Shown: positions 56,115 through 64,000 of the stretch, piece by piece | How the letters are laid out: the number at the start of each line of letters is the position of its first letter | Numbering within the stretch: position 1 is the first letter of the stretch | Assembly (NCBI RefSeq): GCF_001623525.1 | Contig: NZ_CP015225.1 | Coordinates: forward strand, 1,860,001-1,924,000 | Direction: 5' to 3' | Origin: Pseudomonas fluorescens | GTDB taxonomy: Bacteria; Pseudomonadota; Gammaproteobacteria; Pseudomonadales; Pseudomonadaceae | Length of the DNA: 64,000 nucleotides | Notes under the pieces: generated by a model | What the model saw: the letters and a program-made list of their open reading frames with translations, nothing else | The model's database searches: none | Told to the model about the DNA's origin: nothing | Program-made: the position numbers and the translations under genes

Positions 56115-59100
56115 TTACTCTTCCATCTCTGATAACAGGCGCTGCATTTCGTCCAGGGCTTCGTCGGTCGAAGGCCCTTGGGGTTTCTCGATCTGCTCGG
56201 CAAGACCGGCAATCGTCGGGTTATGGAACAGGCTGCGCAGTTCGATCCTGATGCCGAAACGGCTCTCAACCTGGGTCATCAGGCGCATCGCCAACAACGA
56301 ATGCCCGCCCAGCTCGAAGAAACTGTTGAACACCCCGACTTGCGGCACCTCAAGCAGGCTCTGCCAGATGTCGGCCAGTTGCTGCTCCAGTTCGTTACGC
56401 GGCGCCACGCCCTGTACAGCGATGGGCTGCGGTGCCGGCAAGGCCTTGCGGTCGATCTTGCCGTTGGCATTGAGGGCAAAACGCTGCAGCTCGATAAAAC
56501 CGGCCGGGACCATGTAGCCCGGCAACAGGCCTTCGAGATACCGCCGCAGGGCCACTTGATCAATGGGGCTCGGCGCCTGCAGCCAAGCGAACAGGCTTTG
56601 ACTGCGTGGATCGATCATCACCACGGCCTCCTCCACGCCTGGGTAACGACGTATCAACGATTCGATCTCACCCGGCTCGATGCGGAACCCGCGCACCTTG
56701 ACCTGGAAGTCGCTGCGACCGACATAAGCCAACCGACCGTCACCTCGCCGGCGTACCAGGTCGCCGGTCCGATACATGCGGCTGCCAGGTTCGCCGGCAT
56801 AGGGGTCAGGCAGATAGACCGCGGCCGTTGCGGCGGCGGCATGCTGATAGCCACGGGTAACCCCGGCGCCCGCGATATACAGCTCCCCGGTAGTGCCCAG
56901 CGGCACCGGACGCAGCATCTCATCGAGCACATAGCAGCGGGTATTGAGCAGCGGCGAGCCAATATCAGCCACGCCGGACGGCACCTCCTGCAACGCCTGC
57001 GTGGTCGACCAAACGGTGGTTTCGGTCGGGCCGTAGGCGTTGATCAGTACCACGCCCCGGCTACGCAGCTCGGTCACCAGTTCGCCCGGAACCGCCTCAC
57101 CACCAATCAGCCCGCGCACTGGCGGCCAGTCGGCCTGCCCGGTTTCCAGCAGGATCTGCCAGCCGGCGGGTGTCGCCTGGAACACCGTGGCGCGGCGCAG
57201 CAAGGCAAACAGTTGATGGCCATCGACGACCTGCTCGCGACGGGCCAGCAATAGGGCCGCGCCATTGACCAGCGGCAAAAACAGTTCCGGCTTGCACATA
57301 TCGAACGCGTAAGTGGTACTGGCCAGCCAGACATCCGCAGCGCTGAGTGGCAACTGCCGATCGAGACCGGCCAACAGGTTGCTCAGGTTCTCGCGTGTGA
57401 CCTGCACGCCTTTTGGTGTACCGGTCGAGCCCGAGGTGTAGATCACATAAGCGCGTTGCTGTGGGTTGACCGCCAGCATCAGGTTGTCGGCGCTGCATGC
57501 CTCCAGCGACAACTGATCGAGCCAGACGTTGTCGACACCGCTCAAGGCATCGCCACACTGACTTTCGCTGAGCACCAGGGCCGGCCGCGCGTGCTCGATG
57601 ATGAAGCGCAGGCGATCTGCCGGGTGTTGCGGATCCAGCGGCAAGTACGCCGCGCCAGCTTTGTGAATAGCCAGCAGGGTTGGCAGCAACCAGGGGCCAC
57701 GACTCAAGCAAACGGCAATCAGCTCATCGGTACCGACACCCTGCGCACGCAGCCAATGGGCCAGGCGATTGCTGAGGGCATTGAGCTGGGCATAACTCAA
57801 TTGCTGATCCTGGCAATCGACCGCCAATGCCTGGGGTGTCAATGTCACTTGACGCTCGAATCGGGCAATCAGGTCCGCTTCGCCGTGCAAGGCCTCGGCT
57901 GCCTGGTTCCATGGCCGCTGGGCCAGGGCATGATCGGCGTTGGCCAGGTCGATGTCCCATAGGCGCGCCTGTGAGTTTTTCAGCATGCCGTCGAGCAGAT
58001 GCAGATACTCGTCGGCATAACGTTGCGCCGTCCGGGCCAGGAACAGGTCGGTGTTGTACTCCAGCACACATTGCCAATCGTCACCGTGCTGCTCGATGTG
58101 CAAGCCGATATCCACCAAGGCGCTGTCACTTTCCACATCCAGTCGCTGCGCCGGCAAGCCGGCGAAACGGTGCTCATCCTTTGCGGCGACATCGCGCTGG
58201 ATCAGGTTGAACAACGCCTGGAACAGCGGTGTGTGGCTAAGGTCGCGGCGCACTTGCAACGCCTCCACCAGTCGCTCGAAAGGGACGTCCCCATGCTGCT
58301 GTGCAGCCAGGTGAGTGGCTTGCAGTTGCTGCCAGAACTGTTCGACCGGTTGCTGGGCATCAATGTGACTGCGCAGCACCTGGGTGGTCGCGAAGTAGCC
58401 AATCAGGTTGTCGGTGTGGGCCTGATGGCGATGGGCGACCGGCAGGCCAATCCAGATTTCACGCTGGCCCGAGTGTCGGGCCAGGAGAACTTTCCAGGCT
58501 GCCAGCAACGGCGCGAACGCGGTCAACCCATGGCGTTGCGCGGTCTCGCGCAGCGCCTTGACCAGGGTTGCCGGCAGGCTGAAGCGCAGGCGCTGGCCGT
58601 TGTAACCTTGCTCCGCGGGGCGTGGCATGTCGGTCGGCAGGTTCAGCACCGGCGGCTCCCCTGCCAGGCTCCGACGCCAGTACTCAAGCTGCGATTCGAT
58701 ACACGCTTGCCCCGCAGGACTCTGCCAACTGGCGGCGATGTCAGAAAACTGCAGCGGTAGTGGCGGCAAGCAAGCGCCGCGTCCTTCCAGCAACGCCTGG
58801 TAGATCAGTTGCAGTTCATTGAAGAAGATTTCCAGCGAACGGGCATCGGCGATGATGTGGTGCAAGGTGACCTGCAGCACACTCAGGCTTTGGCCCTGGT
58901 ACACACGCACTCGCCACAGCGGGGGCGCCGAAAGGTCGAAGGGACGCTGTGCCTCTTGACTCAGTTTCTGCGCAAAAACTGGCGAATGCGCGTCAATCTC
59001 CAGAGGCTCGAAGCTCAACGGCACCGCCGTGAGCGCCTCGACCTGCTGACGTGCGCCCTCGGACGTTTCGCTGAATACCGTGCGCAAACTGTGCTGGCGA

Positions 59101-62100
59101 CTGATCAGTTGCGTCAGTGCCTGCTCCAGCAACGACGGTTGCAGCGCCCCCTCCAGACGCAAGGCCAGGGACAAATGGTAGGCCTGGGTATCGCCCTGCA
59201 AACGATCGAGGAACCACAGCCGCTGCTGGGTGAAATGCAGCGGCGCCAAGGGTTCTGCAAAATGACGCAAGACGCCCTCGGCCTCAATGCCCGTCGCCGC
59301 CAACTGCGCCGCCAGATCCCGCAGGACCGGCTGCTCGAACACCGTGCGCAAAGGCAGGCGCCGGCCATGCTGTTCGGCCATTCGCGCCACCAGACGCGCT
59401 GCCAGCAGAGAATGGCCGCCCAAGGCGAAGAAGTTATCGTCGGCACCCACATCGGTGCAGCCCAACAGCTCCTCCCAGAGCTTGGCCAACGTCTGCTCCC
59501 ATTCGCCCGAAAGCGCGCCACTGTGGCGGTTACGCTGTACCGGCGCCGGCAATGCCTTGCGGTCAACCTTGCCGCTGGGGCTCAAAGGCAGGGTGTCCAG
59601 GCGAACGAACTGGCTCGGCAACATGTAGTCCGGTAATTGCGCGCCGAGCGTCTCACGCAAGAGCGCTTCATCCAGCGGGTCGCCTGCGTAGTAAGCCACC
59701 AGACTCGCTGTTTCGCCGCCACCCAGCAGCACGACAGCCGCTTCGCGAACCCCGGGAATACGCGCCAGCAGCGCTTCGATTTCACCCAACTCGATTCGGA
59801 AGCCGCGCAGTTTGACCTGGAAATCCAGACGCCCCAGGTAATCCAGGCCGCCCTGGCTGTTGCGACGAACCCGGTCACCGGTGCGGTACATACGGGCGCC
59901 AGGCACGAAAGGATCGGGCAGGAAAGCCGCCGCGGTCAGTCGCGGCGCCGCGAAATAACCACGACCGAGGTTGGCCCCGGCCAGATACAGTTCACCCGGT
60001 ACACCTGCGGCCACTGGCTGCAGATCAGCATCTAGGACATACGCCGCGGTATTGGCCACCGGTTGCCCGATAGGCACTTCCACACCCGCCTCACCACCGC
60101 TGCGTACTTCAAAAGTGCTGTAGACCGTCGCTTCTGTCGGCCCGTAACCGTTAATGACCCTGGCGCCCCTGCCCTCGATGGCTTCGGCCAATGCACACGG
60201 CAAGGCCTCCCCACCGGAAACGGCACGCACGCCTTGCCAACTGCGCGAGGTGTGCGCCACCAGCATCCGCCAGGTCGCCGGAGTGGCCTGCATGACCGTT
60301 GGTTGTCCTGTCATCAATAGCTGATCGATCGCTTGGGGATCACGCGCCTGCTCGCGATCAGCCAACAGGATGCTGGCGCCATGCGCCAGAGGCAGCAGCA
60401 ATTCGACAATGGCAATATCAAAGGTCGCGGTGGTCAATGCCAGCACCCGATCCCGGGCCGTCATTGGCAAGACCTGGTCCACGGCCAGCATCAGGTTCAT
60501 CAGGTTGCCACGGCTGATGGCCACGCCTTTGGGCTGGCCGGTGGAGCCGGAGGTGTACAACACGTAAGCGAGCTGCTGCGCAGTCGATGCCGGCGCCTTG
60601 TAGCTGTCGGTTGCGCTCATGGCATCGATGTCAAGCAACGGCACGCCACTGTTCCACTGCGCCAACACCGCCAGGCTCGCGGCAGTGCCCAGACACAGTT
60701 TGGGTTGCGCCGCCTCAAGAATGTAACGGCCACGCTCCGGTGGCGTGTCCTCGGCCAACGGCACGTAGGCAGCGCCGGCCTTGAGGATCGCCAGCATCGC
60801 CATGGGCAGGCGGGCATCACGAGGCAGGCTCAAGGCCACTCGATCTTCGATGCCAACGCCATGGGCCTGCAAAGCCGTCGCCAGTCGTTCGGCGGCCTGA
60901 TCCAGTTCGCCATAGCTCAGGCGCTCATTGCCGGCCAGTACGGCGACCGCGTCGGGTTGGCGGGCAACCTGATGAGCAAAGGCCTGGAGGATGTCCTGAT
61001 GACCGGCCACGCGGTGCCCCTCGATTCGGGCAAGACCCCGTTCGGCGGGTTGCCATGCCAGCTCACCCAAGGCCCGCCCTGGCTGCTCTAGCAACGCATC
61101 AAGCAATGCCAGATATTGTTCGGCCATCGCTTGCACGGTCTGTTCGCGGAACAGATCGCTGCTGTATTGAAGGCTCAGGCTGATGCCATGCTCGCTGTCC
61201 CGCACGTCCAGGTGCAGGTCACACATTACGCTGTCCGGACGATTGTCCAACGGCTCGGCGATCACATCGGTCAGCTCAAAACGCTCCAGGGCGTTGCCCG
61301 GAAAGTAGTTGAACATGGCCTGGAACAGGGGGTTGTAACTTACCTGCCGGACCACACCAAGCTGTTCGATCAGGTAATCGAAGGGCAAGTCCTGATGGGA
61401 CTGAGCCGACACCGACAACGCCTGCAACTCGGTCATCAGTTGCAGCAGACTGCGCTCGCCCGACAGTTTTTTGCGATACACCAGCGTGTTGACGAAGCAA
61501 CCGACCAGGGGCTGCAGGACCCCATGGTGCCGATTGGCAACGGGAACCCCGACCAGAATGTCGTCCGCGCCGCTGCGGCTGCGCAACAGCAGCTGAAACG
61601 CGGTCAGCATCGGGATGAAGTTGCTCCAGCCATGACGAGCACTGAACGCGCGCAAGCGTGCCGCCAGGGCCTCGGGCACGCGCCGTTCAACACGACCGCC
61701 AGCCTGGGTGGCCTGGGCAGGACGAGGAAAATCGGCCGCCAGCTCCAGCACCGGCAACTCGCCGGCCAACTGCTCGCGCCAATAGGCCAGTTCCTGCTCA
61801 CAGGCCTTGCTGGTCATCCATTGGCGTTGCCAGAGTGCATAGTCGGCGTATTGCATCGACGAGGCTGACTGCTCCGTCACCAGGCCTTGCCGCAAGTTGC
61901 GGTACTGCTTGCACACACCGTCGATGATCAATTGCAGGGACCAGCCATCGGCAACGATGTGATGGCAGTTCAACGACAGGACAAATGCATCCGGCGCCAG
62001 GCGATAGAGTCTTGCACGCAGTAACGGAGCCGTTTCCAGAGAGAAAGGCGTCATTGCATCCTGACGCAGCAAGTCGTGCAGCGCCTCTTCGCTCTGCACC

Positions 62101-64000
62101 TCGATCAAAGGCATCTCAAGCTCGGTGCGGGCCAGGATCACCTGGCTCGGCCCGTGAGCTTCGCCGATAAACCCGGTGCGCAGCACTTCGTGCTGATCGA
62201 CCACGGCCTGCAGGGCAGCCTGCAGGTCGGCGACATGCAACTCGCCGGTCAAGCGCACGGCACCGGCCAGGTTGTAGGCGGGACTTTGCGGATCCAGTTG
62301 CTGCAGAAACCACAGGCGCTGCTGGGCAAACGAAAGTGGCAGCTTTTCAGGGCGCGACAACAGCGTTGGCGACAACTTGACCGTGCTGGCCCGGCTTTCC
62401 AGCCAATCGGCCATGGCGGCGATGGTCGGGCGCTCGAACACCACGCGCAGAGGCAAATCCCTGCCACTGAGTTTGCCGATCAGGCCAATCAGTTGAGTGG
62501 CCAGCAGCGAGTGACCGCCTAGCTCGAAGAAATTGTCCTCGACCCCGACCTGACCGAGCCCCAGCACGCTTTGCCAAGCCTCGACCATCTGCCCCTGCAA
62601 CTCGCTGCTGGGCGCAACGTAGCGGGCCTGACTTTGCGCAGCGAAATCCGGCGCGGGCAAGGACTTGCGGTCGATCTTGCCATTGCCATTGAGTGGAAAG
62701 CGCTCCAGAAACACAAAAGCGCCCGGGGTCATGTACGGCGGCAGGTTACCCAGAACATGCTCGCGCAGGGCCTCGATGCTTGCCTGTGCATCCGCCACCA
62801 CATAAGCCACCAGGACCTTGGATCGTTGCTGGTCATCACGAGCCACCACCACGGCTTCCCGTACGCCGGGGTAACGGGTCAGGCAGGCTTCGATTTCGTC
62901 CAGTTCAATACGGTGCCCGCGGATCTTGACTTGGTGGTCGGTACGGCCGACGTATTCAAGATCACCATTGGGCAGGAAGCGCGCCAGGTCGCCAGTACGA
63001 TAGAGACGGGAACCGTCGTTGGCAATCGGGTCTGGCAGGAACACCGCCGCCGTGCGCGCCGGGTCGGCCATGTAGCCGCGCCCGACGCCCACCCCGGCCA
63101 CGAAGATTTCCCCGACCGCGCCGGCCGGTATCGGCTGCAGGTCGGCATTGAGCAGGTACAAGCGATTGTTCAATGTGGCGCGACCGATCGGCACATTGGT
63201 GCGCTGCTCAGGCAAACGCTCGAGCAACGGATGAAAAGCCACGTCATCGGAGCATTCGGCCGGCCCATAGGCGTTCATCAACGGGATGGCGGGATAACGC
63301 TCGAACCAGCGACGCGCCAACGCCGGCGGCAACGCCTCGCCGGTGGCCAGCACCCAGCGCAGGGACGAACGCTCGAGCCCCGCGTCGAGCAGGCTCTGCA
63401 TCAACGACGGCACGGCCTCAAGGATACTGATGCCGTGCCGTTCAATGGCTGAAGCCAGCGCCTCAGGATCCTGCACGACGCAATCGCCGAGGATCACCGT
63501 GCGCGCCCCCAGCACCAGGCCGGCGAGGGTTTGCCAGACGGAAATGTCGAAGCACTGCGGCGCGGTCTGGGCAATCACGTCGGTCGCATCGAGCCCCAGC
63601 CCCGGCAGTTTGCCGAGAATGTTATTGAGCATGCCCGCATGCGCCACCATGGCTCCTTTGGGCGTGCCGGTGGAACCGGAAGTGAAGATGCAATAGGCCA
63701 ACGAGCGGTCGTGAACCGGGATGTTCAACGCGTCATCGCTGTAGCTGCTCAACACCGCCGGATCGTAGAGCACCGATTGGGGACGCTGCTCAAGGTAGTC
63801 CAAAGCCTCCATCGCCAGCTCGCCCTGCCCTGCACTGTGAATCAGCAGTGGCGTTCGACTCTGGCGCAGGACCTGCGCCAGCCGCTGAGGCGGGTTGCGT
63901 GGGTCGAGCGGCAGCCAACCGGCACCGGCCTTGAGGGTGGCGACAATCATCACCACCAGGTCCAGGCCTCGCTCATCGAACACCGCGACCAAATCGTCGG
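56115..64000 (-). CDS. NRPS (partial at window edge): A(Dab)-T-C-A-T-C-A-T
   Basis: At least 2627 residues; the frame runs off the right edge, so the N-terminus is missing. Visible order, numbered from the residue encoded at 63992: A1 ~1-450 (pocket DIWELTADD, the diaminobutyrate code), T1 with FFELGGHSLL (Ser495), C (HHIVADG, 677-683), A2 ~1005-1490 (pocket DIVQVGGVY, not assignable), T2, C (HHIIADA, Gly replaced by Ala), A3 ~2050-2525 (pocket DMPQLGAVW, not assignable), T3 (Ser2565), then a short acidic tail. The stop is 2 bp before the next NRPS start, so the line is read in order into it. The Dab call agrees with the PvdH-like enzyme. Upstream acyl-loading and earlier modules are outside the window. 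Confidence 0.93.
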   Translation of the reverse strand, partial: DDLVAVFDERGLDLVVMIVATLKAGAGWLPLDPRNPPQRLAQVLRQSRTPLLIHSAGQGELAMEALDYLEQRPQSVLYDPAVLSSYSDDALNIPVHDRSLAYCIFTSGSTGTPKGAMVAHAGMLNNILGKLPGLGLDATDVIAQTAPQCFDISVWQTLAGLVLGARTVILGDCVVQDPEALASAIERHGISILEAVPSLMQSLLDAGLERSSLRWVLATGEALPPALARRWFERYPAIPLMNAYGPAECSDDVAFHPLLERLPEQRTNVPIGRATLNNRLYLLNADLQPIPAGAVGEIFVAGVGVGRGYMADPARTAAVFLPDPIANDGSRLYRTGDLARFLPNGDLEYVGRTDHQVKIRGHRIELDEIEACLTRYPGVREAVVVARDDQQRSKVLVAYVVADAQASIEALREHVLGNLPPYMTPGAFVFLERFPLNGNGKIDRKSLPAPDFAAQSQARYVAPSSELQGQMVEAWQSVLGLGQVGVEDNFFELGGHSLLATQLIGLIGKLSGRDLPLRVVFERPTIAAMADWLESRASTVKLSPTLLSRPEKLPLSFAQQRLWFLQQLDPQSPAYNLAGAVRLTGELHVADLQAALQAVVDQHEVLRTGFIGEAHGPSQVILARTELEMPLIEVQSEEALHDLLRQDAMTPFSLETAPLLRARLYRLAPDAFVLSLNCHHIVADGWSLQLIIDGVCKQYRNLRQGLVTEQSASSMQYADYALWQRQWMTSKACEQELAYWREQLAGELPVLELAADFPRPAQATQAGGRVERRVPEALAARLRAFSARHGWSNFIPMLTAFQLLLRSRSGADDILVGVPVANRHHGVLQPLVGCFVNTLVYRKKLSGERSLLQLMTELQALSVSAQSHQDLPFDYLIEQLGVVRQVSYNPLFQAMFNYFPGNALERFELTDVIAEPLDNRPDSVMCDLHLDVRDSEHGISLSLQYSSDLFREQTVQAMAEQYLALLDALLEQPGRALGELAWQPAERGLARIEGHRVAGHQDILQAFAHQVARQPDAVAVLAGNERLSYGELDQAAERLATALQAHGVGIEDRVALSLPRDARLPMAMLAILKAGAAYVPLAEDTPPERGRYILEAAQPKLCLGTAASLAVLAQWNSGVPLLDIDAMSATDSYKAPASTAQQLAYVLYTSGSTGQPKGVAISRGNLMNLMLAVDQVLPMTARDRVLALTTATFDIAIVELLLPLAHGASILLADREQARDPQAIDQLLMTGQPTVMQATPATWRMLVAHTSRSWQGVRAVSGGEALPCALAEAIEGRGARVINGYGPTEATVYSTFEVRSGGEAGVEVPIGQPVANTAAYVLDADLQPVAAGVPGELYLAGANLGRGYFAAPRLTAAAFLPDPFVPGARMYRTGDRVRRNSQGGLDYLGRLDFQVKLRGFRIELGEIEALLARIPGVREAAVVLLGGGETASLVAYYAGDPLDEALLRETLGAQLPDYMLPSQFVRLDTLPLSPSGKVDRKALPAPVQRNRHSGALSGEWEQTLAKLWEELLGCTDVGADDNFFALGGHSLLAARLVARMAEQHGRRLPLRTVFEQPVLRDLAAQLAATGIEAEGVLRHFAEPLAPLHFTQQRLWFLDRLQGDTQAYHLSLALRLEGALQPSLLEQALTQLISRQHSLRTVFSETSEGARQQVEALTAVPLSFEPLEIDAHSPVFAQKLSQEAQRPFDLSAPPLWRVRVYQGQSLSVLQVTLHHIIADARSLEIFFNELQLIYQALLEGRGACLPPLPLQFSDIAASWQSPAGQACIESQLEYWRRSLAGEPPVLNLPTDMPRPAEQGYNGQRLRFSLPATLVKALRETAQRHGLTAFAPLLAAWKVLLARHSGQREIWIGLPVAHRHQAHTDNLIGYFATTQVLRSHIDAQQPVEQFWQQLQATHLAAQQHGDVPFERLVEALQVRRDLSHTPLFQALFNLIQRDVAAKDEHRFAGLPAQRLDVESDSALVDIGLHIEQHGDDWQCVLEYNTDLFLARTAQRYADEYLHLLDGMLKNSQARLWDIDLANADHALAQRPWNQAAEALHGEADLIARFERQVTLTPQALAVDCQDQQLSYAQLNALSNRLAHWLRAQGVGTDELIAVCLSRGPWLLPTLLAIHKAGAAYLPLDPQHPADRLRFIIEHARPALVLSESQCGDALSGVDNVWLDQLSLEACSADNLMLAVNPQQRAYVIYTSGSTGTPKGVQVTRENLSNLLAGLDRQLPLSAADVWLASTTYAFDMCKPELFLPLVNGAALLLARREQVVDGHQLFALLRRATVFQATPAGWQILLETGQADWPPVRGLIGGEAVPGELVTELRSRGVVLINAYGPTETTVWSTTQALQEVPSGVADIGSPLLNTRCYVLDEMLRPVPLGTTGELYIAGAGVTRGYQHAAAATAAVYLPDPYAGEPGSRMYRTGDLVRRRGDGRLAYVGRSDFQVKVRGFRIEPGEIESLIRRYPGVEEAVVMIDPRSQSLFAWLQAPSPIDQVALRRYLEGLLPGYMVPAGFIELQRFALNANGKIDRKALPAPQPIAVQGVAPRNELEQQLADIWQSLLEVPQVGVFNSFFELGGHSLLAMRLMTQVESRFGIRIELRSLFHNPTIAGLAEQIEKPQGPSTDEALDEMQRLLSEMEE

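Overview
The window is high-GC, densely packed DNA of a fluorescent Pseudomonas (P. fluorescens/corrugata type). This is inferred from GGAG-type ribosome sites, REP/REPIN palindromes ending many intergenic spaces, a napEDABC operon, and a lipopeptide-siderophore NRPS locus with a diaminobutyrate aminotransferase. No rRNA, tRNA, CRISPR array, insertion sequence or phage gene was seen.

Layout. (1) 1-7.8 kb, plus strand: an unusual polyketide/fatty-acid type cluster. It holds an FAD aromatic-hydroxylase-like monooxygenase, a protein with three tandem acyl-carrier domains (the third lacking the phosphopantetheine serine), a 1142-aa ketosynthase / chain-length-factor-like / double AfsA-type hotdog fusion, an SRPBCC cyclase-like protein, and then an outer-membrane beta-barrel. 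Its 5' end lies outside the window. This is the best candidate for an undescribed system. (2) 8.0-12.1 kb: periplasmic nitrate reductase napEDABC. (3) 12.2-16.5 kb: a membrane diguanylate cyclase, a convergent LuxR-type response regulator overlapping an exported protein of unknown function, a DUF1810 protein and a GNAT acetyltransferase. (4) 16.6-17.2 kb: five direct copies of a ~133-bp palindrome-rich unit. (5) 17.3-19.7 kb, minus: carboxy(nor)spermidine dehydrogenase and decarboxylase. (6) 20-23 kb: a Ppx/GppA phosphatase and a Pit-type phosphate transporter. (7) 23.3-26.6 kb: a four-gene, translationally coupled ABC importer of the phosphonate/selenate type. (8) 26.7-29.8 kb: an SDR behind a striking double palindrome, and a divergent LysR / aldo-keto reductase pair with a T-N11-A operator candidate. 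(9) 29.9-32.7 kb: a diguanylate cyclase between two periplasmic solute-binding proteins. (10) 32.8-38.9 kb: a YghU-type glutathione transferase, a second FAD monooxygenase, a secreted putative metal-dependent hydrolase and a soluble FIST-domain chemoreceptor.

(11) 39.0 kb to the right edge: a siderophore locus. A Fur-box candidate sits between fhuF (plus) and mbtH-aminotransferase (minus). Three NRPS proteins and a PvdE/SyrD-type exporter are read leftward with overlapping or abutting ends. Reading the A-domain pockets by eye predicts ...Dab - X - X - Asp - X(Gly-like) - Asp. A C-terminal TauD/SyrP-like hydroxylase domain is followed in the next protein by a condensation-like domain without HHxxxDG, then A(Asp)-T-TE. 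This is the published 'IbetaH-Asp plus interface domain' arrangement for beta-hydroxyaspartate, so a (histi/orni)corrugatin-like lipopeptide siderophore is likely. The NRPS line continues past the right edge.
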